Below are positions 36,929 to 49,249 of a stretch of DNA of 64,000 nucleotides, one piece after another. The number at the start of each line of letters is the position of its first letter. The first letter of the stretch is position 1. Below the pieces are notes generated by a model. The model did not search any database. It was not told the origin of the DNA and worked only from the letters and a program-made list of their open reading frames with translations. The translations under genes were made by a program, and so were the position numbers. Source of the DNA: Luzula sylvatica (Eukaryota > Streptophyta > Magnoliopsida > Poales > Juncaceae). The DNA is taken from positions 53,067,798 to 53,131,797 of the forward strand of contig OX326957.1 of NCBI GenBank assembly GCA_946800325.1. Reading direction: 5' to 3'.

Positions 36929-38689
36929 CTCAGAGAGTCGACGGTTGGGTCAGTAGGCCACACAGAGCAAATGCCAATGAAAGGAAGGACAAGGTAACGA
37001 GAAAAACATCGAATGGAAATATGGAATAAATAAATATGAGAGGAAATGAAATAGGTTGAAAAAGATGAATCGGTAAAACAAAATGTAGCTCTTGTCTTCT
37101 ATTCCTTTCTAGTAACTAAACAATACACAAGACAAATTAACCACAATTCAATATAGCAAAAGAAAAAAAACAAACAGTTGGTATAATACTTGCATTTCGT
37201 TATAAATATTTTAATTATAATTTTAATTATAATAAAAGTATTTTTTTTTATTGTGGCATTAATATTACTATCTAAAAATATGAATTTGGTATCGATACTC
37301 TGAATATGTTTCTTTTTAGTTTTTGATGGATTTAATGTTAGCAACAAAATATATATTATTAGAACAAAAAACTAACAAAAAACATATTATTATACCATTA
37401 ACCACCTCCATCTAATTATAAACCTCCGTTTAATCTAAATATTTAATCTAAATAGTAGATTATTCCACTCATATTACGTTTTAACCTTCGATATGTTATA
37501 AACCTATAGCCTATGCCTTATAAACCTCAGTTTAATATATTACACTTTAACTTATGTTTAACCTAATTAATTACGTCTAATTTAAACATTGTTAAATATA
37601 CCCACCTAATTATTTCGTATTTATTTTTAACCACATCATTATGATTATTCATAATTATTGAACATTAAATTTTATGATGTTGATTTATCCTATGCATTAA
37701 TTTTATATTTTATCATTCAAAACTTTTGAACTTTTGGATCTAATGATTTGGATTGAGCTCATCACTCATTCATTTTTTGTTTGACAAAATTATATTCTAT
37801 ATAGTCTTTTATGTGTCATTCTTTTACAACAATTTTAAAACATTCTCCTTAATTCATGTCATCTTTAATATTTTAAATTCATATCGTATGATTAAAATTA
37901 GACGGTTGATAATAAATATTATGTCCACATGACAAAAAAAAATGAAAAATTATGTTCAATTTTCTTTTGGCACACACAAGTTATACTATTTTGTTATTTA
38001 ATAATTTTTTTGTTAGCATGTAATATTTACAAATGGTCTATTTCTCTCTCATCCAATTAATAAATAAATATTCTTTTAATATGAAACAATACATTATTTT
38101 ATTTTATAATTTATATTAAGTGTATTTTAATATTTTCTTGTTTCAAAAACTCGTTAAGTATATTATTCACTTGAAATTTCTTTTTATTTTGACATACACA
38201 TTAATATGTTGTTTGTTTAAAATCCTGTTTTATTCTCTTTTTCAGGGGATTTCTACAGATAAATTGATTGATATTCAAGAGCAATGGAGGATTTTTCCCT
38301 AAATTGATTATTCAAGGAATTTGCCCTAAATTGATTTCTACAGAGCAATGGTGTTGGTGTTGGAGGAATATATTAATTATGTGGATTTATGTGTAATTGA
38401 TTTTGCCCTAAATTGATTATTCAAGGAATTTGTCCTAAATTAAATTGTTTGTGTGTGTAAATTTGTGTATTTGAATTTAAAAATGCTTTAATTTATGTGG
38501 ATTTATGAACTATTTTAAATTCTTAATAATTAATTAAATATATTAATGAAATAATAATTAAGATATTTAATTAAGATATATTTAACGTATAATACATACG
38601 AAATATTTATTAATTAACATTTCATTAAATATTAAAAAAAATTATATATATAAAAATTAACAGAAATAAATAACTTAAAATAAACCTTT
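36929..38689. other. AT-rich intergenic region upstream of FAAH copy 2
   Basis: The first few hundred bases are the FAAH copy 2 promoter. From about 37740, phrases such as TTTATTTTGACATMCAYA resemble the interior of the Helitron at 28659-29977, and the same phrase recurs near 39050, so a related Helitron may be interrupted here by the CACTA fragment. A direct repeat of CCCTAAATTGATTATTCAAG occurs at 38299 and 38403. No gene. Confidence 0.5.
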
Positions 38690-38995
38690 TAGGGACGGGC
38701 CGTCGGAGAATGCTTCAGTGACGGGCCGTCGGCGATAGCGTCAGGGACGGGCCATCGGTGATAACTGTTACGGGCCGTCGGAAATGTATGGCCGTCGGTG
38801 AAAGTGGCATCAGCGACGGCCCGTCGGTGAAAGTGGCATCAGCGTTGCGGATTTCACCGACGGTTTATTAGCGACGGGTAGCCGACGGAAATGCCTTTAG
38901 CGACGGTTTTTTTTGGCTTTTAGCGACGGTTTTTGTTTGTTGTAGTGATATTTGTGTAGCGACGGTTTTTGTTTGTTGTAGCGACGGTTTTAGTA
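38690..38995. mobile_element. CACTA (En/Spm-type) terminal fragment
   Basis: The stretch ends ...GTTTGTTGTAGTG at 38947, the reverse complement of the plant CACTA terminus CACTACAACAAAC. It is preceded by dense sub-terminal motifs GACGGGCCGTCGG and TAGCGACGGTTTTT. A second, slightly altered end (TTTGTTGTAGCGACGG) lies just outside at about 38965-38985. The opposite terminus and any transposase were not found, so this is a truncated or solo end. Confidence 0.75.
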
Positions 38996-39770
38996 TTAGG
39001 TTTATTAGAAATTTAACTTTAAAAATCCATCATATATATTTGTTTTAATTTTATCTTTATTTTGACATCCATAATAGAATAGTTCGTACATACTGTTTTT
39101 CATAATTTAAATTTGTAAATTACAATGCAAAAAAATACATATTTACATAATATAATTTTAAGTATTTTATTTACATAATAAAATTTTAAGTATTATTGTC
39201 TACTTTAAAAAAATAACTATAATAATCTCATATAATACTAAATATAGTATATTTGTGTTTTACTCAAGCAAATATAATATTAAAAATTAAAAAAATAGTT
39301 TATTCATTTAAATAACTTGTTAAACTTATAAACGTCTATCAAATATTATTGTTATTTTTTAAAATATAAATTTAAAAAACATATAAAATAAAAATAATTT
39401 ATATTTATGTGTTTATGCTAAATTTAATTGTGATAATATTTATTAAATTACTTTCACTATTAAGTTTGATATTGTTTGTAATCTTCATTTCATTTTGAAT
39501 TAATAAAAAAATATTAGTGCAATATTATTTTCTTCATTACGTATGGTATATGATTCATGAATTTCATATTTGATGTTGTATGATATATTATGAACAACAT
39601 CATATATTTTTATACAAAAATATTAATATAAACATTTATTAATTCAATATTTTTTATTATTATTATAATGTAAAATAATTACCAAATATATACATAATTA
39701 TAATTATAAATAAAAGACACCAAATAATTTTATTTTAAAATAATATTATCACTATTATTATTATAAGAAA

Positions 39771-40370
39771 CTAGCTATAACCCCGCGCAATTGCGCGGGG
39801 CACGTTGATTTGTTTTTTTTTTTTTTATGATTTGTGCTTTTTCTGTATTTATTTTTCGGCAGCGTTGTATTGGCCAGTGATTCGATTTGTGTGGTGTTGT
39901 GGAATTTTCAAACTGAGAAGGACCGAAATGTAATTTTTCAAACTGAAAAGGACCAAAATGTAAATTAAAAAGGACCAAAATGTGAATTAATTTTTTTTTT
40001 CGAATTAAAATGTGTAAATAAAAAAGGATCAAGATGTAAATATGAAGTACCAAAATGTAATATTTTAAACTTGAAAGGACCAAAACAAAAATAAAAAGGA
40101 CCAAAATATAGTTTTTTCAACTAAAAAGGACCAAAATGTAATAAAAAAGGACCAATATGTAAATTAAAAAAATTCTTGCAAAGAGGCCCCTGGACCAAAA
40201 TGTATTTTTTTAAATTTGGAAGACCAAAATGTAAATAAAAAAGGACCAAAGTGTAATTTTTCGAAATAAAAAGGACCAAAATATAAATAAAAAATGACCA
40301 AAATGTAAATTAAATTTTTTTTTTACAAAAAGGCCTCTGGTGACGTGGCTCAACCAGAAGCCAGGAAAAA
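39771..40370 (-). mobile_element. Non-autonomous Helitron with minisatellite
   Basis: On the minus strand the 3' end is a perfect 20-bp palindrome (39800-39781, CCCCGCGCAATTGCGCGGGG), spacer TTATAG, then CTAG (39774-39771) followed by host T. The 5' end is uncertain, near 40370. The inner motif GAGCCACGTCACC (minus strand) is also in the Helitron at 8313-8904. From 39917 to 40315 it holds at least ten spaced copies of GGACCAAAATGTAA. Confidence 0.7.
39917..40315. repeat. Minisatellite GGACCAAAATGTAAAT, inside Helitron
   Basis: At least ten irregularly spaced copies of AAAAAGGACCAAAATGTAA with small changes (CAATATG, CAAAGTG). Together with the Helitron at 8313 this shows two elements with different internal arrays. 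Confidence 0.85.
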
Positions 40371-41084
40371 ATATAGAATTATACTAATTAAAATATGTAT
40401 TTTATTTTATTTTATAATACGAAACATAATTAATCGCGCTGGACGAATATTTTCACTGGTTATGTGCCACAGTGATATAACTTGGACGGGAGCAATTTTA
40501 TATTCCACGTGTTACTTCCCTACGATACGTGTTTAGAACTGGGACTCGATGACTCACGGTCATGGCCGCTCTACTCACCTTGTGCTTATCTCTTCTTTTC
40601 CTACACAACATTGCCCCTCTAATCTTTAGAAAATAACTGTACTACCCCATTGAAACACATAAATATTTGCTTAGGATCTTTTGCTAATCTTTTAGGCAGT
40701 TTTAAATCAACGTTCTTTTAAGATCATGGACCATAAAAAATACTTTTTTTTATCTCATAATGAGTGAACAATTTACACTTGGAAAATCTTAGGTGGTTAC
40801 AATTTTTTTAAAAGTCAGGCGGTTTCTTCTTAGATTTTTTTTTTTAAGTCGTAAATATATATTATTTAACACTAATCTTAGTTTTTGGTGATCAAATACA
40901 AATTTGAGACTCAAATCAAATGACTAGGGCAATAAAGTAAATTTGTCTCACAGCACTTCAAATTCTCAAGCCTGCCACAGTCCCACACCTCTTCTCTGCT
41001 TCACCGTAGCGACTTCCCCCCTCAAACTCCATTCTCTTCCTTCTCCGTGCAAAAAAATTGTAACAAATTAAAGAAACAAGAACA

Positions 41085-41989
41085 ATGTCAGGTGTCTCAC
41101 TGGCGATGGGCCCGCAGTCAGACCGTCGCACGAAAACCGGCGAAGCATCATCAAACACCAAGCAGCAACAACAGCCAATCATTGGGGGTGTAATGGGTTC
41201 TCTACGGGTGATCGAGCTCCAACTCGTAGCCTTCATCATGGTATTCTCGGCAAGCGGCTTAGTTCCTCTCGTGGACATGGTCTACCCTGTACTTGCTACC
41301 CTATACGCCATAATCATCTCCCGCTTCGCATTCCCATCCATCGGATCAAGTTCATCGAGTGACAAAGATTTATTTCGATCAGGCAGGTTTGCGTTCAAAG
41401 TTTACGTGGCAGTGGGGTCGACGGTGGGTTTATTTCTACCTCTGGCTTATGTTTTGGGAGGTTTTGCTAGAGGAGACGAGGAAGCCGTTAGATCTGCCAC
41501 CCCGCACCTGTTCTTGTTGTCGTGTCAAATTTTGACTGAAAATGTTATCAGTGGGTTCGGTATGTTCTCGCCGCCGGTAAGGGCTATCATACTGTTGTTG
41601 TATACGGTGCGGAGGATTTTTGTGATTGTGGATTGGATCTATGATGTGTGGGCCCATAGGGATCTCAAGTCTGACACCGCCGTGCAGGTATCTTATCAAA
41701 CATGTCAGAATTTCTCAATTATTGTAGTAATTATGTAAATCTGTATTTGCTCGTTTAACTAATTCAGGATGCAGCATGGATTTGGTTTGGTAGGGTGCTT
41801 GCAGTAGCAAACTTGATATATTTCTCAGTAAACTTGTTCGGGTTCTTGATACCGCAATTCCTGCCACGTGCATTTGATAAGTATTTCAAAGCAAGGGACG
41901 AGGTTCATGCAAAGACGGTCGAGGACAAGCTTGCGACACCTCCTGCGTTGGAATCGGAGGATCCAAATCAGCATGAGAAGGCAAATTGA
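41085..41989 (+). CDS. Multi-pass membrane protein of unknown function (DUF7733-like)
   Basis: Two exons, 41085-41687 and 41768-41989, encode 274 residues; the junction is GTGCAG|GTATC ... TTCAG|GATGC. A polar, glutamine-rich N-terminus (about 1-38) precedes hydrophobic segments: LQLVAFIMVFSASGLVP, VYPVLATLYAIIISRF, FKVYVAVGSTVGLFLPLAYV, a partly hydrophobic HLFLLSCQIL, and VLAVANLIYFSVNLFGFLIP, then a charged tail. The combination 'SASG...FAFPSI...VGLFLPLAYVL...PHLFLL...GRVLAVAN' is one I associate with the plant-specific family now called DUF7733; no activity is known to me. The ATG at 41085 follows AACA, the first in frame. Intron of 80 nt. Confidence 0.85.
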
Positions 41990-42174
41990 TTGACTGGAAT
42001 TAGATCAACCTTCTTTTGCTCAAGACTCGCGAGTTCATGTGTTCATGCATATTTTGGTGTTCTCTTTTTTCTAATAATTAATGACCTGCCTTGTTCTAGT
42101 TTCTGTTTTGTGTTGAAATTGAGATCCATGTAATCAGTTTTTTCTAATAATTAATTATTGTGTTGAGATTGAGA

Positions 42175-42722
42175 AATATCGGATTCGGACTCGGTCGGTC
42201 GTCAACTCGGTCGACTCGAACTCGGTCGATTCGGACCAAATTCGGAAAAAATCGGGCTGTTGATAAAAAGTTAAAAAAATAAAAAAGTAAAAAGAAATGT
42301 TTTAAAAATTGATACATTAAAATTTGGAAAATATAACTTACAAAACCAGAAAAGATAAACTAGAACTTCAAATCCTGAAATATATAACATACAAAACCAG
42401 AAAAGATAAACTAGAACTTCAAATCCTGTATGCTATAGGTGAATCTCCCAAACGAAAAACCTAAATTTATTAAAAATCAAGAAACCAATTTCCAAATTCT
42501 ATACCTAGGTATAAATTTTATCATTTTTTTTTTCTCTGTGAAAGCTTGTTTTCAAGTTACAATAATTCCATCTTTCTAACTAATACAAACAATAATACGA
42601 TCTAATACAAAAAATTTATAAAAAAAAAAAAAGAATCAGACACTCGGTGGCGATATATCCGGTCGAAACTCGGCTCGGGTCTGACCGAGTCCGACCGAGT
42701 CCGACTTGACTCGTCCGATATT
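42175..42722. mobile_element. Foldback-type insertion flanked by direct repeats of the gene's 3' region
   Basis: Inverted ends AATATCGGA / TCCGATATT are followed inward by motifs of CTCGGTCGG and CCGAGTCCGACC on the two sides. A segment containing GAGATCCATGTAATCAG is present on both sides (42121-42152 and 42736-42767). Internally, a 51-bp unit starting ACAAAACCAGAAAAG is repeated in tandem (42340-42430). Class not determined. Confidence 0.6.
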
Positions 42723-43062
42723 ACAAGCCATGATTGAGATCCATGTAATCAGTTTTTTCTAATAATTTTGGTGTCCTAGTTTCTAACAATTAATGACCTG
42801 CCTTGTACTAATTTTGAGACGTATTGCATCTTAAAATTCTACATAACTTACATTTAAGTAGATGACAACAATAAGAACCAAGGTGTTTCCTTGAATAACA
42901 AAAAAGTGTTTTGGTCGTTTTTTTAAGACGATTAAACAAACTGTCTACTGCAATTTTTTCGTTAAACAAAACTGTAAGTTTTTCATTAAATAAAATTAAA
43001 AATAACTTTTATCAAACAAAATTAAAAATTACAAATTCCATGAAAAAGAAAAATTACACAGA

Positions 43063-43343
43063 GAGGTCATTTACCGTGTCTCTCAAATGTCCACAAAATT
43101 TCTCCCACAATAATAATCCATGGTTAATCCATGAATTAGTATTTTGGATTAACGATTAATTCATGATTATTAAAATTTTAATATATAATTAAGGTCCATA
43201 TCAATTGATGATTAATTCGAAGTAATTAAAAATAGATAATTATGAATTAATCGTTAATCTAAAATACTAATTCATGGATTAACCATGAATTATTATTGTG
43301 GAGAAAATTTAGTGGACATTTGAGGAACATTGTAAAATTTCCC
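43063..43343. mobile_element. Mutator-like MITE with exact 9-bp target duplication and long hairpin
   Basis: The 281-bp element has arms of about 110 bp. TCTCAAATGTCCAC, CCACAATAATAATTCATGGT-type and GATTAACGATTAATTCAT sequences recur inverted. The exact 9-mer TTACACAGA lies at 43054-43062 and 43344-43352. No coding capacity. Confidence 0.85.
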
Positions 43344-46230
43344 TTACACAGATGAGGCGAAAACAAAAAACATACGCAATCAGGAGTTAGGATTAATCGC
43401 ATGATGACTCTTCATATCGTCATCCGTTTGCCTATAAGCTATAAGATTGATAGTTTCTGGTTCCGTCCTGATATGAAGTGAGACTTATATAATTTCTCTT
43501 CAGTGGTATCAGAGTGAACGCCATCGATTCGAGGGTCGAATCATAGTCGTATATTCGATATACGCACGGGTTATCAAAGTTCGTACCCGTTTGCATGATG
43601 CTAGATATTTAGAACGTCAATTTCGTTAAAATCAGAAGTGGAATTTACTAGAGATCAATCAAAAGTTGATTGAGTGTATCTAGAAATAGCCGTGAAAAAG
43701 TTTCATGATTTATCGTTTTGGAAACGAGCGAAAACGGAAGAAACGGCGAAATCTGCAGAAAATCAGCATTTCAGCCGCCCCGGGGACAGTTTTTGGCGGG
43801 CAAGGTTTTCTCACGTCCGCAGGGCCTCTGCGTTACAACGGATGGGACTGTCCGTTATAACGGACCCCCCCTCTGGATGATGTTTTTGTTTTCGCGATAA
43901 CTTTGGTTACGAAGCTCGAAATTTTGAGTTCTTTATATCGATAGAATCGGCATCACTCATACTTGCATATAAAATGATTATTAAATGTTAATGATCGGTA
44001 AAATCTTGTGATATTGATATAATTAGATTATGTCAAAATTCAACATGCATTGGCATGATCTCTCATAATATTTAAGTCATGGAAATGCCTTCCATATTCA
44101 CAACCACTATATTCAGTACTACGTCTCACATGGGTTAAAACCAGAGCCGACATGGTTATAGTAGCTATCGACGGGGTGGCAAGCGTTAAATAGGGACTGA
44201 TAAGGGTTAATGCCAAAATCGACTTATTAGTAGTTTATTTGAACGATACGTTGAGTATGATTGTGACTAGTTGATTTTTTATTAAATATTTGTTGATTTT
44301 TTACATAATAAAGGTAGAAGAAAAATTATTTAGGAAAATTAAATACTACAAATATGGATGGATATTTTGTTTAACATTGTACAAGGTTATTTTCAACACT
44401 TGCAGAAAAATATTTGAAAATAAATTTTTGTTTTGAAAAGTTTTTTTGGACTGAAAAATTATATTTGTCCCTTTTACATTCTCCACAATACTTAATAAAC
44501 AAAAAAATTATGCAAATTAATACATGACATTAATTAGGTGGCAAAGTTGTATTAATTAGATGGTAAACAACATTTATTATGTGATTAATTAAATTATTAA
44601 AAAATTATTTGGTTTATTTAATTATTTATTGTATTTGATTTTACACATGACAATTCATATTTATTTTATCCAATTTTTATTATTTTATTTTCAATCTTTT
44701 TTAAAAGCAAAGTATTTTCATTCTTATTTCGGTAACTTTTGCGAACTTATTATTTTATTTTTAATGTTATATTTTTGTTTCTTTTTTATGATATTTTTAT
44801 TAGTGTGTATCCGTTTAACACATATTAAACGGTGTATTAATTAGGTCAAATAATTTCATGGTGGTAAACAAATTTGTTTAAAATATTATATAAATTAATG
44901 ATGTGTGAAGCGGTGGATATTTTTTACTTTTTTTCTATGTAGGATGAGAAAAAATAAATATGCAAAATTTACCATCATCATTAATGTAGGTATCAACATA
45001 TCAATCGATCTAGAGAATTCTATGTAGGATTGGAATATCCAGAATTGTTTAGAGAAAGTTAAGGGTCTGTATTTAAACATTCTGCATGAATGTTTTGTAT
45101 GAAAAATGGAAAGGTATATATTTTTTGTATTACACGATAAAAATTACATAACAGCTCAACACAGAATCTTGAAATTTTTTTTTGCATGTGTCAAAAATTT
45201 AACTCAAACTCAGCCTCCATTGCAAATTATTTCAACAAATTATTATTATTCTTATTCTTATTGGTACAAAAAGTTGGAACGAAATTTGAGGATTCTTATA
45301 ATTTGTAAAAATTATTCATTACTGTTGGGTTTTAAAAAAAAAAATTATTGAGTGACATGGCATTATTAGCATGTTCACAGAATCACATCACGTGACATGG
45401 AGTTCCAAAAAAATAACATTACACTCATGATATCGCGCACACACATTTCTCTGTTATTCTATGTTTGGAACACAAAACTGTTATGTTTTGCTAGTATTAG
45501 CGTCACTAATCACGTGTGATATTTAGTATTACATATATGTGTTCGTATAAATTGTGTAAATAACAAAGTATGTTAACTATTTTTTATGAATATCATATCA
45601 TATGTTTGAGTAATAACGGGGGTGGTTTTTTTATTGTTATATGATTCACTACGTGATCTTTTCAAAATGTATGTCTATATAATTTTTGAGGTAGCAAACT
45701 TAGTTATTAAATCTTCTATGAAGACATAAGCTAGAAAAAATATGTAGGCTATTCAAAATATCACAACACATTCAACTATTTCGTTTTACACTACAAAGTT
45801 GGAATCACAGAAACTTTTTATAAAGGACATGTGCCATTTTTAAGAGAAATTAAATTGCTATACCAGTTCCTAAGTTTGGGAAGAACGCATAAATGGTTCA
45901 TGTGGACCATAACTCGTCATGGTTTATATGTTGAACATGGTTCACATGAACCAAACTTTGTTAATTTGGTTCGGAAATGATGTAACTATAATATCACGCT
46001 CTTATTTGTTTTCGTGACAGAGACTTTCTGTATGCAGGGGACTTATGCATTGTATATAGTATATAAATAATTGGAGAATTCTTCAAAAAAAAATTGACTT
46101 TTCCGTAAATTATGAAAAAACTCCTAGCTTTTCAAAAAATCCCCTATATTCATTTCTTCTTTCAAAATTCTCTAACATTTTTAGATTCCCTCAAAATTCA
46201 CCTATATTTTTTGTTATACTTTTTAAAAAA
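43344..46230. other. Gene-free region with an LTR-retrotransposon trace
   Basis: At 43502-43514 AGTGGTATCAGAG resembles the primer-binding site complementary to initiator tRNA-Met (TGGTATCAGAGC), and the following sequence (TTCGAGGGTCGAATC) is typical of leaders of plant LTR elements. No gag/pol frame follows. Near 43776-43870 a GC-rich block stands out from the AT-rich surroundings (GCCCCGGGGACAG, TTACAACGGATGGGAC). 44630-44850 is AT-rich and its frame is not credible. Confidence 0.5.
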
Positions 46231-46234
46231 TGAC

Positions 46235-46850
46235 CATTATATCTCCGTAATTTTATTTTATAAATCTCTATAATTTAATAAATAATAAATACATATTAAA
46301 CTATTATAAAAAAAATGTTAAAAATAAATAATACATGATATTAAAATATTATAATAAATAATACATAAATATTAAAATATTCTAATAAATAATATATTGA
46401 TATTAAAATATCATTTTCAACAATTATTAATATCTTAATACCTATGTATTATTTATTATAATGTTTTAATGTCCATGTATTACTTGTAATAATTTTTTAT
46501 ATCTATGTATTACTTATTATCATATTTTATAAATATATAGATATTAAAAATATAATAATAAGTAATGCATAGATATAAAATATTATTATAAGTAATACAT
46601 AGATATTAAAATATTATAATAAATAATACATAGGTATTAAAATATTAATAATTGTTGAAAATGATATTTTAATATTAATATATTATTTATTATAATATTT
46701 AATATTTATGTATTATTTATTATAATATTTTAATATCATGTATTATTTATTTTTAACATTTTTTTATAATAAATAATACATAGGTATTTAATATTTTTAA
46801 CATTTTTTAATGCATTATTTATTATAATATTTTATTCTCCAAATTTTACC
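46235..46850. repeat. Very large AT-rich inverted repeat (hairpin 1)
   Basis: The two arms mirror each other around a centre near 46533. For example, CATTTTCAACAATTATTAAT (about 46411) is answered by ATTAATAATTGTTGAAAATG (about 46645), and GTTAAAAATAAATAATACATG by its complement near 46740. Arms are about 230-300 bp with almost no loop. No gene. Confidence 0.8.
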
Positions 46851-47345
46851 GTAACATCATCTATATTCTAATTAATATATTTATTAAAATGATAACTAGT
46901 ACGTGTTAGTTGTTAACTTAATACATAATTAATATTGATTTGAATTCATAAGTTTTAATAAATTTTAATGAATATTTAATTATATGTTTAATTATCACGT
47001 TAATTAAATATAATTATTCAATAATGAAGAATTTGACGGGTACATTTTGGAGTACAATAAAATTTAATTTTTTTTTTCAAAACGGGTAAACAATAAATTT
47101 TATATTAAATAAAATAAATTACTTTTCTCCAAAATGTACACGCCGAATTCTCAATTATTGAACTATTACATTTAATTAACGTGATAATTAAAACATATAA
47201 TTAAATATTCATTAAAAAAGTTCAATTTTATGAATTCGAATAAATATTAATTATATATTAAGCTAATAAATAGCATGTACTAGTTATTATTTTAATTAAA
47301 TATAATAATTGGAACATTGAGGATGTTATGATAAAATTTGGAAAA
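46838..47345. repeat. Second large inverted repeat (hairpin 2)
   Basis: The arms start CCAAATTTTACCGTAACATC and end GATGTTATGATAAAATTTGG. Inner pairs include ATGAATATTTAATTATATG against its complement, TTATCACGTTAATTAAAT against ATTTAATTAACGTGATAA, and TACATTTTGGAG against CTCCAAAATGTA. Arms about 210 bp, loop about 80 bp centred near 47080. It abuts hairpin 1, whose right edge shares the CCAAATTTTACCG end. Confidence 0.8.
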
Positions 47346-47530
47346 ACTTATCATATTTGATTAAAAATAATTTCGGTTATTTTTTGTCAGAAAAAAAAAA
47401 TTAACCACCAGAATTTAAAATTCTGATATATACGAGATTTTAAAATTCATTTCGAATTATATTTGGAATATTTTTGAAAAGAAGGTTATTTTTTGAATTT
47501 GATTCTCAAAATGGGTGACTCGTGCTCCTT

Positions 47531-47745
47531 TTAAGCGAAAGAAAACCAAAGTTTTGTCTTAATTGAGCTCCAAATCCACTGCCATTCCTGATGACATGTC
47601 ATGAATCACCAAGACAAAATGGCATGCTCATTTTAAGCACACAAAAAAAAAAAAATGGCATGCTCATTGCACGAGATGTATCATGTACTACTGTTGGATC
47701 CATTGAGCCGCTCCTTGCATTTCCATTTCTTCTCTTCCCTATTTT
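47531..47745. repeat. Upstream duplicate of the IRX9H promoter segment
   Basis: This block (AAAGTTTTGTCTT, AAAATGGCATGCTCATT, CACGAGATGTA, TTGGATCC, CTCCTTGCATTTCCATTTCTTC) recurs in the same order at 48822-49000, just before the IRX9H gene. The upstream copy repeats TGGCATGCTCATT twice. No gene follows the upstream copy. Confidence 0.8.
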
Positions 47746-48821
47746 ATAACTATTGACATTATCTTCGATGTGTCTCGTAAAATTTAATTTTATTAAATCA
47801 ATCCTATGAACTATCAATTTATTCTTTTAATTTTTTCATCGGTTAAATGATAATTATATATTTAACTGATAACGTGACATTGTCAAAATAACATAAAAAA
47901 ATATTTTTATTGTCATGTAATATTTGATATGTAGATATATATTTTTAATGTTTTAATATTTGAGTTTTTTTTTTAATTATTATTATATTTGAATTTAAAT
48001 TATTTGACATGATAATAAAAATATTTTTTATGACATGCTAACAATATACGTTTATTATTTATAACTGCATAATTATCATCGTTCAGAGATTTAGAAAATA
48101 AAGTAGATTTTTTTTTCAAGAACAAAATGATGTGGCGGTGCTAAATGCGTACTGCCTAATCTTGCCCTAATCTCACTACTTTCAGTACGTTGAGCCCAAT
48201 GTCACCGGACCGAAACTTTTTAATATTCAGACACGTGTAGTATAATACATAAGGTCTGAAAGATCAGACATATCTATTCACCTAAATTTCCCAATAAGAT
48301 AAAGCAAATCTCGGATTACTATTCTACAATACAATAATACAAACAAGACTTCCAAATTATAATAATATGAGAATGGCATCAATTCAATAACTTCCTGACC
48401 CCAATGTCACCTCATTTCCTTTTCTACATTCGCCAAACTAGACTTATTCTTCCTAATCCCATGTCCACACAGAAATATATACACAGTACCTTATTTTTCT
48501 GTTATTATTATAAACTTAATTAATATTAACATCAACAGATATATTAATCCTGTTCAACAAGCAAGAACGGATTTATGTAAGGATCGAGAAAATTTTGATT
48601 TCTTCAAAAAAATTGACGAACATTAATTTAGCATATTTTATCAATATAAAAATATTAATTATATTGCTTGTCTTTTCTTTTCCAAGATTTGTTTCATCTA
48701 ATTCCAAGTCCTTCGTCGAGATAAGAAGAAATTTACATGGTTTTGGGTTGTGAGAATATTAAAATTACATAGAAAACCTATTGATTTAATCTTTGATTAA
48801 GACAAGATAATTAAGTTAAAA

Positions 48822-49000
48822 CCAAAAGAAAACAAAGTTTTGTCTTTGTGTAATTGTGTGTTGAATTGAGCATTTGAGCTGGTCCAAATCCATGTCATGA
48901 AATACAAGTCAAAATGGCATGCTCATTACACGAGATGTACTATTGGATCCGTTCAGCACTTCAGCCTCTCCTTGCATTTCCATTTCTTCTTCCCTTCCTT
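48822..49000 (+). promoter_or_regulatory. Putative IRX9H promoter segment (downstream duplicate)
   Basis: The second copy of the block described at 47531-47745, ending 250 bp before the IRX9H start codon. The conserved core is a GCATGC-containing TGGCATGCTCATT, which could hold RY-type (CATGC) elements; that role is inference. No TATA box could be assigned with confidence. Confidence 0.45.
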
Positions 49001-49249
49001 TTTCCCACTGAATCCACCATTTTTGTTCTCTTCTTCCCTAAATACCCAAGTAAATAATAAATATTAGCCTCCCCCAGTCGCCAACAACCCAATTCTCGAT
49101 CGAATCTTCAGTAAGCCCCGAGCTTATTTGGTGGTGGTGATAGCCAGAGGCGTCTGCTTTTGCGATTGGTACTGTAAACTACTGTCCGATTGAATCGACG
49201 GCGATTCTGCTTGTTATTCATTAATTTAGGGTAGTATATGATAGGATAA

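Noticed and set aside
39775..40104. 109-residue minus-strand frame
   Set aside because: It reads through the Helitron end and the GGACCAAAATGTAA minisatellite, so it is repeat-derived.
44629..44844. Hydrophobic 71-residue frame resembling a small membrane protein
   Set aside because: Phenylalanine/leucine/isoleucine content follows from T-rich DNA; no upstream promoter or homologue is evident.
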